From Clostridium sp. AM58-1XD (lineage in GTDB: Bacteria; Bacillota; Clostridia; Lachnospirales; Lachnospiraceae), in contig NZ_QSDR01000013.1 in the NCBI RefSeq assembly GCF_003464085.1, positions 57,722-121,721 on the forward strand: 64,000 nt of DNA, written 5' to 3'. Positions within the stretch are counted from its first letter, which is position 1, and every line of letters starts with the position of its first letter. This document shows positions 35,693 to 45,931 of this stretch, in pieces. The translations under genes were made by a program, and so were the position numbers. Under the pieces are notes generated by a model. It searched no databases. It was not told the DNA's origin and saw only the letters and a list, made by a program, of their open reading frames with translations.

Positions 35693-37000
35693 CTACTTTT
35701 GGTTCTCTTCTTTCTTTAAGCAGAACAGCTGTCCTGCCGTAAAACCTGCCGTCAACACGGCCATCAGTATCAGATAACAAACGGCGGCTCCAGAAATCCC
35801 GTACCGTTCCACCATAACCGGTGAGGCTATCCATCCGGCAACCGCAAGAACCAGATACACGGCAAATATCAATTTCTGCTTTCTCATAATAACCAGCAGA
35901 TAGTATGAGAGATTCGCAAGAGCATAAAGGCCGCCCCCGATAATAATCAGTACAAACGGCACATGATATCTTGTCAGACTGCCTGTATAATCACTACCCA
36001 ATATCATTTCCATAATTCCCAGTGCCCAAGGCCCGAGAAGTACGGATAGAGCCGCCGCAAGAATGGTCAGACCGCCGATGATCATTCCAATCTTATTTCC
36101 TATGGCTCGAAATTCGTCAAACTTCCTTTCATTCCAGCAATCCGTCAGCTTTGTGAGAAATGGACGGATAATGAAATTCGCCGCCAGATAGATTACCGAT
36201 GTAGGCATAAAAATAATATTAAAATAGCCGTTTGCGGCGTCGCTCATCTTTAAATCAATCGCATATTTGGGAGAAGAAAAAATATAAAAATCCAAAAATA
36301 CGGAAAGGAATAAAAGCCACGTCTGACCGAACAGTCTGACGGCCGCTCCCTTTTTCACTTCCCGGCAGATGTTTTTCAGAATCCCTGAATTAACAACGCC
36401 AATATTGAATACTGCCACTCCTGCCGCCTGCGCCGCAACCGCTGTACAGGATGCTGCCAAAAGACTATCGGATATTCCCAGGCAGATGAGGAAACAAAAT
36501 ACGGAGAGCAGCGTACGGAATGTATTGGATTTTCCAGTGAGATACAGGCTCCCCTGCCTTTGAAATTCCGACTCATATACGTCTGCAAAGCCATCAATCA
36601 TCTTATAAAGTGCCAGAAGAAAGACGATCACCATCTTTCTTGGGCTGTATGTGCCTCCCGCCATCATAAACATGGGATATGCGGCCGCTATGGATACAGC
36701 GGCTATAGAAGTCGCAATCCTCAGCCGAAAATAATCGCCGAAGGAATACTCATTTCTTCCATCCGTAATCTGAAACGGCCGTATTCCGAAATAGGCTACA
36801 ATAAAAACCTGCTGTCCAAAGGTAGAAAATCCGATGGCAAAAATACCACCGTCCTCATCTCCTGCCATCCTCATAACAATAAATGCCAATACCATAGAGG
36901 CAAAGGCATAGCAGAAACTCCCGATTATATTCCAGACCACATTTTCTCTGTCTAAGTTATTTCCTTTATAAAGCAGAAATCGTTTTACAAATCCAGTCAT
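35693..37000 (-). CDS. Flippase-like membrane protein (MOP superfamily)
   Basis: 435 residues with about twelve to fourteen hydrophobic segments and an N-terminal ENVVWNIIGSFCYAFASM that resembles the start of polysaccharide flippases (Wzx/RfbX). It lies between a GT2 and a DPM1-like gene. It may flip a lipid-linked sugar or repeat, separate from the Wzm/Wzt route. No single residue proves transport. Confidence 0.72.
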   Translation of the reverse strand: MTGFVKRFLLYKGNNLDRENVVWNIIGSFCYAFASMVLAFIVMRMAGDEDGGIFAIGFSTFGQQVFIVAYFGIRPFQITDGRNEYSFGDYFRLRIATSIAAVSIAAAYPMFMMAGGTYSPRKMVIVFLLALYKMIDGFADVYESEFQRQGSLYLTGKSNTFRTLLSVFCFLICLGISDSLLAASCTAVAAQAAGVAVFNIGVVNSGILKNICREVKKGAAVRLFGQTWLLFLSVFLDFYIFSSPKYAIDLKMSDAANGYFNIIFMPTSVIYLAANFIIRPFLTKLTDCWNERKFDEFRAIGNKIGMIIGGLTILAAALSVLLGPWALGIMEMILGSDYTGSLTRYHVPFVLIIIGGGLYALANLSYYLLVIMRKQKLIFAVYLVLAVAGWIASPVMVERYGISGAAVCYLILMAVLTAGFTAGQLFCLKKEENQK

Positions 37001-37012
37001 ATTCTCTCCCCG

Positions 37013-37708
37013 TTATCTTTTCCTGATACGGAAATTCTGAATAATAAGGATGGAGGCCAGCATGCGCAGCATATACCGCATCGCCACAACAGGCCTCAGA
37101 TAGCTCTCTCCTGCGGTACGGTCGTCAATTTTAACCGGCACTTCTGCCACCCTGGCCCCCTGTTTCAGCAGAAAGGAAATCGTATCCGGTTCCGGACCGT
37201 AATTGATGTTATATGCAAATTCATGAATCATATGACGGTCAAACATTCTCATCCCTGAGGTCGGATCGGCAATTTTCACTCCCGTTGTCATGCGGATTGC
37301 CATGGATAGCAGGCGGCTTCCGATCATCCTTATGGAGAAATCCTTTTTTCCCTCCACAAATCTGGATCCGATGATGATATTGTACCCTTCATCCAGCCTC
37401 TTCTTCATCATAGCAATGAACTCCGGCCGATGCTGCCCGTCACCGTCAAACTGGATCGCACATTCATAGTCGTTTTCCCAAGCGTACTTCATCCCTGTCT
37501 GGAAACAGCCTGCAAGCCCCAGATTGACAGGGAGCTTTACGATACAGTAGCCTCTCTCCTCACAGATTTCAGCCGTCCTGTCTGTGGAGCCGTCACTTAC
37601 GACTACATAGTCCAGTTCCGGGTAATTCTGAATCAGGTTGTCCACCACGCGCTCAATATTCTTTTCTTCATTAAATGCCGGTATGACTACCAGTACTTTA
37701 TCTTTCAA
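37013..37708 (-). CDS. GT2 dolichyl-phosphate-mannose-synthase-like
   Basis: 231 residues, soluble. VVIPAFNEEKNIERVVD opens the fold, SDGSTDRTAEICEERGY and QFDGDGQHRPEF contain the two conserved aspartate motifs. Short DPM1-type without membrane segments. Likely charges polyprenyl phosphate with a hexose for the DUF2142/GT-C proteins next door. Start overlaps the aminotransferase stop (ATGA). Confidence 0.85.
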   Translation of the reverse strand: MKDKVLVVIPAFNEEKNIERVVDNLIQNYPELDYVVVSDGSTDRTAEICEERGYCIVKLPVNLGLAGCFQTGMKYAWENDYECAIQFDGDGQHRPEFIAMMKKRLDEGYNIIIGSRFVEGKKDFSIRMIGSRLLSMAIRMTTGVKIADPTSGMRMFDRHMIHEFAYNINYGPEPDTISFLLKQGARVAEVPVKIDDRTAGESYLRPVVAMRYMLRMLASILIIQNFRIRKR

Positions 37709-38820
37709 GGTTTCGGTTCCTCCAAAATCAAATCACAGATATAGTCCACTGCCTCGAGTGACAGATCCGGATAAATCGGCAGTGTCATGACACTCGTGGA
37801 AATGTCACGGGCCACCGGCGTATCATCCGGGCTGTATTTACCGCGGTAACACTCATAAGCGTTCACACACGGGTAAAAATACTTTCTTGGGTATATATTG
37901 TGTTTTCTCAGGTGTGCGTATACCTCATCACGTTCCATTCGGAAATTATCAAATACCACAGGCATATAAGCGTAATTATACGTGATTTCCTCCCGTACCG
38001 GAGCAAGGCGTATGCCTTCCGTTCCATTCAGACGCTCTCTGTACCTGTCTGATATCTTTTTTCTCTTCTCGATATTTTCGGAGAGATGATGAAGGTTGCA
38101 CAGGCCCATAGCCGCCTGGAATTCGTTCATCTTGGCATTGCCGCCGACATATTCCACCGATTCTTCTCCCATAATGCCGAAATTTTTCAGTTTATACAAT
38201 CGGTCCGCCAGCCAGGTTTCATGAAACGATACGGCTCCGCCTTCTATCGTATTAAATACCTTCGTGGCATGAAAGCTGAACATGGACGCGTCCCCAAAAT
38301 TTCCGACTCCTGTCCCGTCTATCTCTTCTCCAAAGGCGTGTGCCGCATCATAGATCACTTTCAAATTATATTTTTCTGCAATTTCTGCGATTTTCTTCAC
38401 GTTACAGAGGTTGCCGTAGACATGAACAGGTACAATCGCACATGTTCTGTCCGTAATCAGCTCTTCGATTTTCGACTCATCGATTGTATAATCATCCGGA
38501 TGAATATCACAGAATACCGGCGTCAGTCCATTGCGCACGATTGCATGAGCAGTAGAGGCAAAGGTAAACGGAGTCGTTATCACTTCTCCCTCCAGTTCAA
38601 ATGCCTGAAGCACCATTTCCAGCGCCATATGGCCGTTGACAAACAGATCCAGGCCGTCTACCTTCATTCTTCCCCTGAGTTCTTCTTTTAATCGCTCATG
38701 GAACTGGCCCATATTCGTCAGCCACGCAGATTCCCAAATCGGCTTCAGCATTTCCGTATATTCCTCATATGGCGGCAGTGATGCCTTTGTAACCATAATC
38801 GGTTTATCGATATCTAACAT
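37705..38820 (-). CDS. DegT/DnrJ/EryC1/StrS sugar aminotransferase
   Basis: 371 residues. The PLP lysine is present in SFHATKVFNTIEGG, with aspartate in VIYDAAHAFGEE and TTPFTFASTAHAI for the phosphate pocket. Members transfer an amino group to a 4-keto or 3-keto nucleotide sugar. The substrate could be the 4-keto-6-deoxy intermediate of the dTDP pathway. First gene of its operon; a TATAAT at 38833-38838 has no good -35. Confidence 0.82.
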   Translation of the reverse strand: MLDIDKPIMVTKASLPPYEEYTEMLKPIWESAWLTNMGQFHERLKEELRGRMKVDGLDLFVNGHMALEMVLQAFELEGEVITTPFTFASTAHAIVRNGLTPVFCDIHPDDYTIDESKIEELITDRTCAIVPVHVYGNLCNVKKIAEIAEKYNLKVIYDAAHAFGEEIDGTGVGNFGDASMFSFHATKVFNTIEGGAVSFHETWLADRLYKLKNFGIMGEESVEYVGGNAKMNEFQAAMGLCNLHHLSENIEKRKKISDRYRERLNGTEGIRLAPVREEITYNYAYMPVVFDNFRMERDEVYAHLRKHNIYPRKYFYPCVNAYECYRGKYSPDDTPVARDISTSVMTLPIYPDLSLEAVDYICDLILEEPKP

Positions 38821-38980
38821 TTTCGTACCTTCTTCTTACATTATAGTGTCATTTTATTTACGATTTTATGATAACAGGCACAAAACATAAATCGCCTCTG
38901 GTATTTTTCCAACATATGTGTTAGATTATAGCATAGATCATATTTTTTGTACAACTATAGATTTAGGAGGTTTTATACCA

Positions 38981-40464
38981 ATGCACAGATTATTTAAGCA
39001 GTCCGTTGCAGTCCTTTTGGCAGCTTCCATGCTTATGAGCCAGGCCGTTACAACCTTTGCGGCAGGGCCTGGGGATTTTGTCGGTGAGAACAGCACAGCT
39101 GCACAGACGGAGGACACAGACGGACAGGCTACGGACAATCAGGAGACTTCCGGGCAGGAAGAAACTGCAGCACAGACATCTGAGGAACAGGCATCTGAGG
39201 GACAAACATCCGAGGGACAGACGACAGGCGAAGAAACGGCGGCCGCACAGGAGACACAATCAGCTGATGGACAGAACGGCGGAGAACAGGTTGCTCAGGA
39301 TGTAGTACAGGCCAATACCCCATATACACACGCTCAGGTATTCTCACATGACAACACCTGGACGAATCCGGTGATCGGAGACGGAGTCATTACTACCGGC
39401 GAATCCGGTTTCCGTTCCGTATGTATCTATCTGAATAATATCGTAGGTGATATCTATTACCGTACGTTTACCAGTTCCATCGGCTGGTCGCCGTGGGCAA
39501 TCAACGGAGAGCATACGACAGAGTATCCCGTGGGTACGGAAGTCGAGGCGATTCAGTTAAAGCTGGTAGGTTTTGCCGGCAACAAATTCTCCATCTATTA
39601 CTCCAGTACTCTTTCCGACGGTACTGAGCTGGATTGGACCAGCGACGGCGGAACATCAGGAACCATGGGAATCGGAAAATCAATTCGTTCCTTCCGTATC
39701 GCTCTCTGGGGCAAAGACGGTGAGCCATGGCCGAACTCTACGGAACACGCTCTCGACTCCGCTGCTCCTGACGGTGTTCAGGCAGGCGACGGCGTTGCTA
39801 CATATTCCAACGGAAACGGAGCTCCGTTCACCGGTTGGGGATGGAATTACAGAGACCGTTATTACTTTGTTGACAATCAGGCGGTTACAGGATGGCAGTA
39901 TATCGACGGCTACAAATATTACTTCGACGAGACAGGAAAGCTGCTTACCGATCTGGAACCAATTATGGGCAATAAAGGACCGTTTATGATCAAGATCAAT
40001 AAGCAGATGGCTACGACTACGATCTACGCTCAGGACGGTGCGAACGGATTCATTATTCCATTCAAGACCTTCCTTTGTTCTCCTGGCGATGATACGCCGA
40101 TCGGAACATTCAAGACCCCGCAGAAGATCAGGTGGCAGCCGATGATCCATGACGTGTATTGCCAGTATCTGACCAGAATTACTAAGGGATTCCTCATGCA
40201 TTCCCTGATTTATGACCGTCCTGATCCATACACCTTATGGGCGGATACGTATAACTACCTGGCGTGGCCCGCTCAGCCGGATGCATCCGTTTCAAAGCTG
40301 CTGAAGCAAAATGGATTTATGACAATTGTGCCCTTGGAACAACGGTTCAGATTTATAATTCTCCAGTTCCCGGCCCATACGACAGGCCTGCAATTGAATG
40401 GATTATTCCATTGACACAGAAATACGATCCGACTGATCCATCTGTTCCAGAAAATAATCTTTAA
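38981..40464 (+). CDS. Secreted L,D-transpeptidase with wall-binding repeats (frameshifted as read)
   Basis: ATG 38981 has AGGAGG nine bases before. About 494 residues once one base is restored at 40261-40262 (NYL-GVARSAGC). Order: signal peptide (1-30, ending TTFAAG), a T/E/Q/G-rich linker (about 35-110), a ChW-like repeat (about 130-250, GWSPWAINGE, LALWGKDGE), a CW-binding repeat (GWQYIDGYKYYFDETGK), then a YkuD domain with HSLIYDRP and the catalytic cysteine in SAGCIRF. The family makes 3-3 peptidoglycan cross-links or tethers proteins. As read, the frame ends before the cysteine. Plus strand inside the minus-strand locus. Confidence 0.85.
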
Positions 40465-40490
40465 AAAGACGCTTCAAAGATAAAATCATA

Positions 40491-40566
40491 CATGCCCATG
40501 ATAGCAGATTCCGTTCCAAGGCGGTGGCCTAGTCACTGTACCTGCTGTCATGGGCATGTTTTTTTG
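40491..40566 (+). terminator. Terminator of the L,D-transpeptidase gene
   Basis: CATGCCCATGATAGCAG (40491-40507) pairs with CTGCTGTCATGGGCATG across a 34-base loop with one G-T mismatch, then seven T. Confidence 0.75.
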
Positions 40567-40653
40567 CTCTTTTACAGCGTCCTATTCTTATGTGGGTTTC
40601 TGGTTTTCTATGTGCCTCGGAAGGGAAGGCTGGCCGGTTATCCTCAATTCTTT

Positions 40654-41634
40654 TCAATTCATCCTGTATTCCTGGTATTTTCTTGCGATGTATCGAGGGA
40701 CGGACCTGTTTTCTTTCTCGATTTCACCTCCCTGGAATACACGGATATGGTTCGCTACCATATCGTATCCTGCTTCGCAGGAAAAAGCTGCTCCCCCCGA
40801 AAATCTGGGATTACATTCCATGAAATACCGTTTTCCCGTCCCCTTTTCTTCTATGAATTCAAAATTTACACATCCACGGATATCCAGTATTCCTGCTATT
40901 TTACCACATGTTTCTTCAAGGTCTTCATCACGGAACACTTCCACGCTTGTTCCCGCGCCGTTCAGGGTCCGTAGCAGCTCTCTCCTTGGAACAGCAGCCG
41001 TATTTCCCATAGCGTCACGCACAATATCGACTGTAATTACCGTGCCTTCAATCAAAGGCTGAATGACATACTCCTTTGGATTGTCGATCAGGCCGAGATA
41101 GGAAGGCAGCTTCTCTTTGTCGTAAACTCTGTAAAGCCCACTGCTGCTTCTGCCGTTAAAGGGCTTTAAAACAACCTGATTCCACGGAAAGGACTCAGCT
41201 GTTTTGTACTGTTCCACGGCCTTTATCAGCTTCTTTGACGGGATCGTACTGCACAGCCCTGCCTTTCTGATATATTCCTCCAGTCTGAGCTTATCCCTGC
41301 ACAAGCTGATGGTCTGCTCTGGGGACAGGCACAGCACCGTATGAATCTCTTCAAAGGCTTTCCTGTACCTGTTCAGCACGTCCACCTCTGCATCCGTCAG
41401 AGGGATCAGAAATGAAATGTTCTTTTCACTGCACAATTTAATCAGAAACCTAATGTAAGCGGTCTCGTCTGAAGCGTAAGGCGCCCTGAAGAACTCGTCT
41501 GTCTCCAGAGATTCGGCCACCCATTTTTCATCATATATATCACAACCAACCACATAAAAACCTGTTTCTTTCAGATTTCTTATCACAATATCCGCAGCAA
41601 ACGAACCGATTGCCGTAACAAGTGCCCTTTCCAT
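40654..41634 (-). CDS. ATP-grasp family ligase-like protein
   Basis: 326 residues, carbamoyl-phosphate-synthase-like ATP-grasp fold. VVLKPFNGRSSSGLYRVY is the ATP loop, VNFEFIEEKG and FMECNPRFSGG carry the metal-binding Glu/Asn. Such genes in glycan loci may ligate an amino acid or similar acyl group to a sugar. No preferred substrate is visible. It is the last gene of the glf operon. Confidence 0.8.
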   Translation of the reverse strand: MERALVTAIGSFAADIVIRNLKETGFYVVGCDIYDEKWVAESLETDEFFRAPYASDETAYIRFLIKLCSEKNISFLIPLTDAEVDVLNRYRKAFEEIHTVLCLSPEQTISLCRDKLRLEEYIRKAGLCSTIPSKKLIKAVEQYKTAESFPWNQVVLKPFNGRSSSGLYRVYDKEKLPSYLGLIDNPKEYVIQPLIEGTVITVDIVRDAMGNTAAVPRRELLRTLNGAGTSVEVFRDEDLEETCGKIAGILDIRGCVNFEFIEEKGTGKRYFMECNPRFSGGAAFSCEAGYDMVANHIRVFQGGEIEKENRSVPRYIARKYQEYRMN

Positions 41635-41635
41635 A

Positions 41636-43084
41636 TTACTCTTCTTTCCTCCTCTTTTTTATAATGTCAGCCAGGTAATAAAAGCTCTCCACATGGAAAA
41701 CAACAGAGAGCGCTACATAGACTGCCATTCCAGCCAGAATCTGAAGCACAAGTCTCAGCCAGACACCGTGAATCATCATGCCGACCGCATATACGGCTGC
41801 TCCCATAATAACAGACAGAAATAGTGCCGGCGACATATCTTTCCACTGCTGCCCGATGCTGTAACCGAGAATTTTCTTATTCGGCCATGCATTGATAAAA
41901 ATGCATACAAAATCCACAAATGCTTTAATGCTGACCATAATGACCGCACCAAACTGCACTCCAATCAGAAGTCCCGCTATCCCCACAGCCTTTTTAATCA
42001 CCTCCAGTTTCAGGAAGATGTCACTCCTGCCCATGGCATTAATTGCCTGAAGGTTCGTAATGTGAATCGGATAAAAGCAGTAAGCAACACACATAATACG
42101 GAGAAACGGAACGGAGAACATCCATTTTTCTCCCAATAGTGCCAGCACAAGGCTGTCTGCTACCGCCATCATTCCGATGAGCATGGGAAGAACTGTATAG
42201 GAGCTGACCTGTATCGCCTTTCTGGCCATGTTCTTTACCTGTCCCACATCGTCCTGTTTCGTCGCAAATGCGGGAAGAAGCACGGACTGTATCGCCGCTC
42301 CCAGGTTTGTTACGATAATTTTGGGAAACTGCTCTCCCCTGTTATATCCTCCCAGAATCCTCTGATTATAGATTTTTCCCATGATCAGTCCATACAGATT
42401 GCTGAACAGCGTATCGATCATGGCTGCGCAGAGCAGCTTCCATCCGAATTCAAACATAATTTTTATCCGGTGAAGAGAAAACAACAGCCTTGGTTTCCAA
42501 CTGATATCCAGGAAAAGTCCTGTCATTAGCGCAAAATAATACACAATCTGCTGGCCCGCCATGGCCCAGACGCCCATTCCCTCATATGCCATCCAAATAC
42601 TGACCGATCCGGAAAGCACGACTGCCATCATGGTGGCTTTAAAAAGGCCCTTAAATTCCATTTTTCTGGATACGTAGGCCGTCTGTACGGAAATTACCGA
42701 ACCTGGGAACAAAACGACCGCCAGAGCCCTCACAAGCGGGCAGAGAATAGGATCATCATAAAATTCAGCAATATAGGGCGCAGATACATACAAAACGCCG
42801 TACATAACTGCTGATGCTGCAAGGCCAAAGTAGAAGACGGAAGAGAAATCACGTTCATCTGCCTTTTGCTTCTGAACAAGAGCCGTACTGAAGCCATTCT
42901 GCACAATCACATTCGCTATAATTATAAAAATCGTGATGATTCCGACCGTGCCGTATTCTTCCGGTGTCAGGAGCCGGGCCAGGATAACCGCCACAATAAA
43001 CTGAATTCCCTGTGCTCCTCCGTTTTCCAGAAGCTTCCAGAACAGGCCGTTCACTACCTTATCTTTCATAGAATTTTCTGCCAA
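41636..43084 (-). CDS. Wzx/TuaB-type polysaccharide flippase
   Basis: 482 residues if the TTG at 43084 is the start (AGGAG nine bases before); the ATG at 43069 is the alternative. About fourteen membrane segments. VVNGLFWKLLENGGAQGIQF and RLLTPEEYGTVGI form the conserved N-terminus of WzxC/TuaB, and GGYNRGEQFPKI a mid motif. It flips lipid-linked repeat units. It suggests that the locus serves a Wzx-type route in addition to Wzm/Wzt. Confidence 0.82.
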   Translation of the reverse strand: MAENSMKDKVVNGLFWKLLENGGAQGIQFIVAVILARLLTPEEYGTVGIITIFIIIANVIVQNGFSTALVQKQKADERDFSSVFYFGLAASAVMYGVLYVSAPYIAEFYDDPILCPLVRALAVVLFPGSVISVQTAYVSRKMEFKGLFKATMMAVVLSGSVSIWMAYEGMGVWAMAGQQIVYYFALMTGLFLDISWKPRLLFSLHRIKIMFEFGWKLLCAAMIDTLFSNLYGLIMGKIYNQRILGGYNRGEQFPKIIVTNLGAAIQSVLLPAFATKQDDVGQVKNMARKAIQVSSYTVLPMLIGMMAVADSLVLALLGEKWMFSVPFLRIMCVAYCFYPIHITNLQAINAMGRSDIFLKLEVIKKAVGIAGLLIGVQFGAVIMVSIKAFVDFVCIFINAWPNKKILGYSIGQQWKDMSPALFLSVIMGAAVYAVGMMIHGVWLRLVLQILAGMAVYVALSVVFHVESFYYLADIIKKRRKEE

Positions 43085-43107
43085 AATATGTTTCTCCTCT
43101 AACCGCC

Positions 43108-44094
43108 TTAGTTTTTTCCCGTGGCTTTTTTCTGAAGCCAACGGTACAGTCGGGGGCAAATCGTTTCAAACCGGATAAAAAACCGTGTTCTGAAATTCAG
43201 TTCCCTGTAAAACCTTCTGTTCTCTGCTGCAAATACATCTTCATAATGTTTTGTGTTCACTTTGGTAAGAAATTCAATTCTCTTTGCAGCATTTACAGCC
43301 TTCTCGTGATATCTGCCTCCTGTATGGCGGTCGAACTCACGATACATCTGTTCCATCTGCAGGCAGTATTCTTTCTGCTTTCTTTCATAATCTCCATCCC
43401 TCATGTAATTCGTCCAGGAACCTGCCACACCGACGCGGTACACGCTCATTGGCTCGTCCATGTAGTAAGCCCATCCCTTGCTGGCCATCATAAGCTGCAT
43501 CGGAATATCGCCGATCGGGCAGTTCCAGTAATAATCCGGTATATCCCTTACAACCTCTGCAGGAAATACCATGGAATTCATGGCGTAGCCAGATGTTTTA
43601 TCAATAATGTCTTCCGGAGGCACTCTTTTATCTCCCTTATACGGCCGCATATAGCCATCTGTGATAGAGCCATCTACCGTGATCTGCCTGGCGCTGTGAA
43701 AGCATAGGCTGCAGTCCGCATGACTGTCCAGAAACTTCACCTGTTTTTCCAGCTTGTCCGGATCGGTCCAGTAGTCATCTCCCTCGCACATGGCAATGTA
43801 ACGGCCCTTTGCTCTGGGAAAGTTGAAGATGCCGCTAATGTTCTTAATTCCTTTGGAATACTGGTTCTCCTTTTGATAAACCGGCTTGACGATTTCAGGA
43901 TACTTTTTTTCATATTCCCGAATAATGTCTGCCGTACCGTCCGAAGAAGCATCGTCATGAATCAGAATTTCTATTGGAAACGATGTCTTCTGCATGAGAA
44001 AACTGTCCAGCGCATCCCGTATATATTTCTCATGATTATAGGCCAGACAGCAAATACTCACCGCCGGCCCCTTCCATTCACTGTTCTCTCTCAT
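43108..44094 (-). CDS. GT2 family glycosyltransferase
   Basis: 328 residues from ATG 44094 (GGAG five bases before). SICCLAYNHEKYIRDALDSF, DDASSDGTADIIREY and CEGDDYWTDPDKLEKQV are the three standard GT-A motifs. A long C-terminal helix lacks a membrane segment. Sits between the flippase and another GT2. Confidence 0.85.
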   Translation of the reverse strand: MRENSEWKGPAVSICCLAYNHEKYIRDALDSFLMQKTSFPIEILIHDDASSDGTADIIREYEKKYPEIVKPVYQKENQYSKGIKNISGIFNFPRAKGRYIAMCEGDDYWTDPDKLEKQVKFLDSHADCSLCFHSARQITVDGSITDGYMRPYKGDKRVPPEDIIDKTSGYAMNSMVFPAEVVRDIPDYYWNCPIGDIPMQLMMASKGWAYYMDEPMSVYRVGVAGSWTNYMRDGDYERKQKEYCLQMEQMYREFDRHTGGRYHEKAVNAAKRIEFLTKVNTKHYEDVFAAENRRFYRELNFRTRFFIRFETICPRLYRWLQKKATGKN

Positions 44095-44112
44095 CTTGTC
44101 TCCTGCCACCCG

Positions 44113-45039
44113 TCACATAAACATCATCTGGCCTATTGTGCGCTTCAGACTGTTCTTAGTAAATCCATACTTCACCATATTCCGGATTTTTATAAAACGC
44201 CCCTGATCTTTAAGGCGGATAAATGCTCTCAACGTCTCCTTCTGTGTTTCATCCAGCAAATCTTCATACAGATCCAGAAGGCACTGTGCCTGTCCAAACA
44301 TTCTTCTGTAATTCTCTCTGGCCCGACTCCCATCCCGAAGTCGTTCTCCCGCTTCTTCCAGCGTATCGGCTCTTCTGGCTCCCAGCGTATTACCTCCATG
44401 CTGGCGGTACAGATACAGCGGCCGCTCCACCCATCCAATCTTTCCAAAGCTGGCGGCAATCAGCGCCATCCAGCTGTCATGCATAAGGCAGACCTCTGGA
44501 ACTTGTTTCAAATACGCAAGCATTCTCCGGTTGATCATTACAGCTCCTCCTGTGACATTGCTTTGGACCAGCTGCTGTGATAGCTTATTGCGCTCAGGAG
44601 ATATCTTCTGGTACCGGAAATAGCTGTCCGCCGTCACGTGAAGTTCCTCGTCCACCACCTCCATGTCGGAATGGACGAGAATCGGCATATCTCTGCCGTA
44701 ATCTGTCTCCATCTCCCTGATCTTTGCCAGGAGGCACTCTGCTTTGTCCGGGAACCACACATCATCCTGATCGCTCAGCATGATATAATCATCATCTGCC
44801 TGGGAAAGAAGCCAGAGGAAATGGTTTTCAGCGCTTCCGGATGGTTCACTGCGGAATACCGGGACGATTCTTTCCGGCATTTTCTCCGCATAGCTGCGAA
44901 TGATCGCTCTGCTTCCGTCTGATGAGACATCGTCTGACACTATAATATTTATCTCTTTGCAGGTCTGATTCAGAATGGAGTCCAGCTGTTCTTTCAAATA
45001 TTTTTCACCATTATATACCGCCACCAATACCGTAATCAT
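44113..45039 (-). CDS. GT2 glycosyltransferase, alpha-L-Rha-transferase-like
   Basis: 308 residues. VLVAVYNGEKYLKEQLDS, SDDVSSDGSRAI and LSDQDDVWFPDKAEC form the active site; the last motif (LSDQDDVW) is common in WbbL/RfaB-like rhamnosyl or fucosyl transferases. Its donor cannot be told. 13 bases before the next GT2 gene. Confidence 0.84.
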   Translation of the reverse strand: MITVLVAVYNGEKYLKEQLDSILNQTCKEINIIVSDDVSSDGSRAIIRSYAEKMPERIVPVFRSEPSGSAENHFLWLLSQADDDYIMLSDQDDVWFPDKAECLLAKIREMETDYGRDMPILVHSDMEVVDEELHVTADSYFRYQKISPERNKLSQQLVQSNVTGGAVMINRRMLAYLKQVPEVCLMHDSWMALIAASFGKIGWVERPLYLYRQHGGNTLGARRADTLEEAGERLRDGSRARENYRRMFGQAQCLLDLYEDLLDETQKETLRAFIRLKDQGRFIKIRNMVKYGFTKNSLKRTIGQMMFM

Positions 45040-45051
45040 TCTCTGACCGCC

Positions 45052-45924
45052 TTACCATCTCATTCTCAAAATTCTGCTGCAGAACCATATTTCTGCCATA
45101 ACTGCTGCAAAAAAAAGTTTTGCAAACGCCTCCTGCACCATGCTGATCCGCAGATATTCTCTGTAATAAAATAAGGAGCTTTCATGGCGCAGCTTCTGCC
45201 GCTTTAAGATGCTCTGATATGTCTTTGATATCGTTGCGGAATTTTCATGAATATAAGAAACATTCAAAAGCTGTACCGTGCGGTAACCGCAGGCCCTCAT
45301 CTTCCAGGCCAGGATGTTCTCTTCGCCGTACAGAAACACTCGTTCATCGTATCCGCCGCATTCCATCATCTTCGCTCCATCGACCATCAGCATAGATCCG
45401 TGCACGGCGTCCACATAGACTGCTTTTTTCCCTTCCTTATATTCAGGCGGATAGTTCAGCCGCCATTTAAATATCCTCCTGCATATCGGGCCTGTATTCA
45501 TGAGATCCTCTGTGAAGGACAGAAGACGCCATCCTGAAGCCTGACTTCCGTCAGAGCCGTCCTTCATCTGAGCCGCAGCTACGCCTATTTCTGGATGGCG
45601 TAAAAAGACTCCTGCCATCTTGCGGATACATGCTTCATCAAAATGCGTATCAGGATTCGCTATGACAATATGAGTAAGGCCAAGCTTCTCGCAGCCATAT
45701 CGGATTCCGGCATTATTCCCCGCTCCATAACCCTTGTTATCCGCGAGACGGAGAATGTCCGTCTTCTCCCCTCTCAGCCTTTCAAGCTTCTCCCCTGAAT
45801 CATCGGAAGAACAGTTATCCACGATAATTACCTTTTCCAGGCAGGAAAAGCTCCTGATTCGTTCCTCCTGAAGCGCCGTATTTTCATAGTCATTGTAATT
45901 GAGTATTACACAGCCAATCCTCAT
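45052..45924 (-). CDS. GT2 glycosyltransferase, WbbL/rhamnosyl-like
   Basis: 290 residues from ATG 45924, eight bases after the preceding stop. CVILNYNDYENTAL, VDNCSSDDSGEKL, ANPDTHFDE and MLMVDGAKMMECGGYDE match WbbL-type rhamnosyltransferases. A C-terminal hydrophobic patch (about 265-280) may hold it at the membrane. Confidence 0.83.
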   Translation of the reverse strand: MRIGCVILNYNDYENTALQEERIRSFSCLEKVIIVDNCSSDDSGEKLERLRGEKTDILRLADNKGYGAGNNAGIRYGCEKLGLTHIVIANPDTHFDEACIRKMAGVFLRHPEIGVAAAQMKDGSDGSQASGWRLLSFTEDLMNTGPICRRIFKWRLNYPPEYKEGKKAVYVDAVHGSMLMVDGAKMMECGGYDERVFLYGEENILAWKMRACGYRTVQLLNVSYIHENSATISKTYQSILKRQKLRHESSLFYYREYLRISMVQEAFAKLFFAAVMAEIWFCSRILRMRW

Positions 45925-45931
45925 CTCTTCT

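Noticed and set aside
37705-38820. Perosamine synthase assignment for the aminotransferase
   Set aside because: No GDP-mannose 4,6-dehydratase is present, so the substrate is left open.
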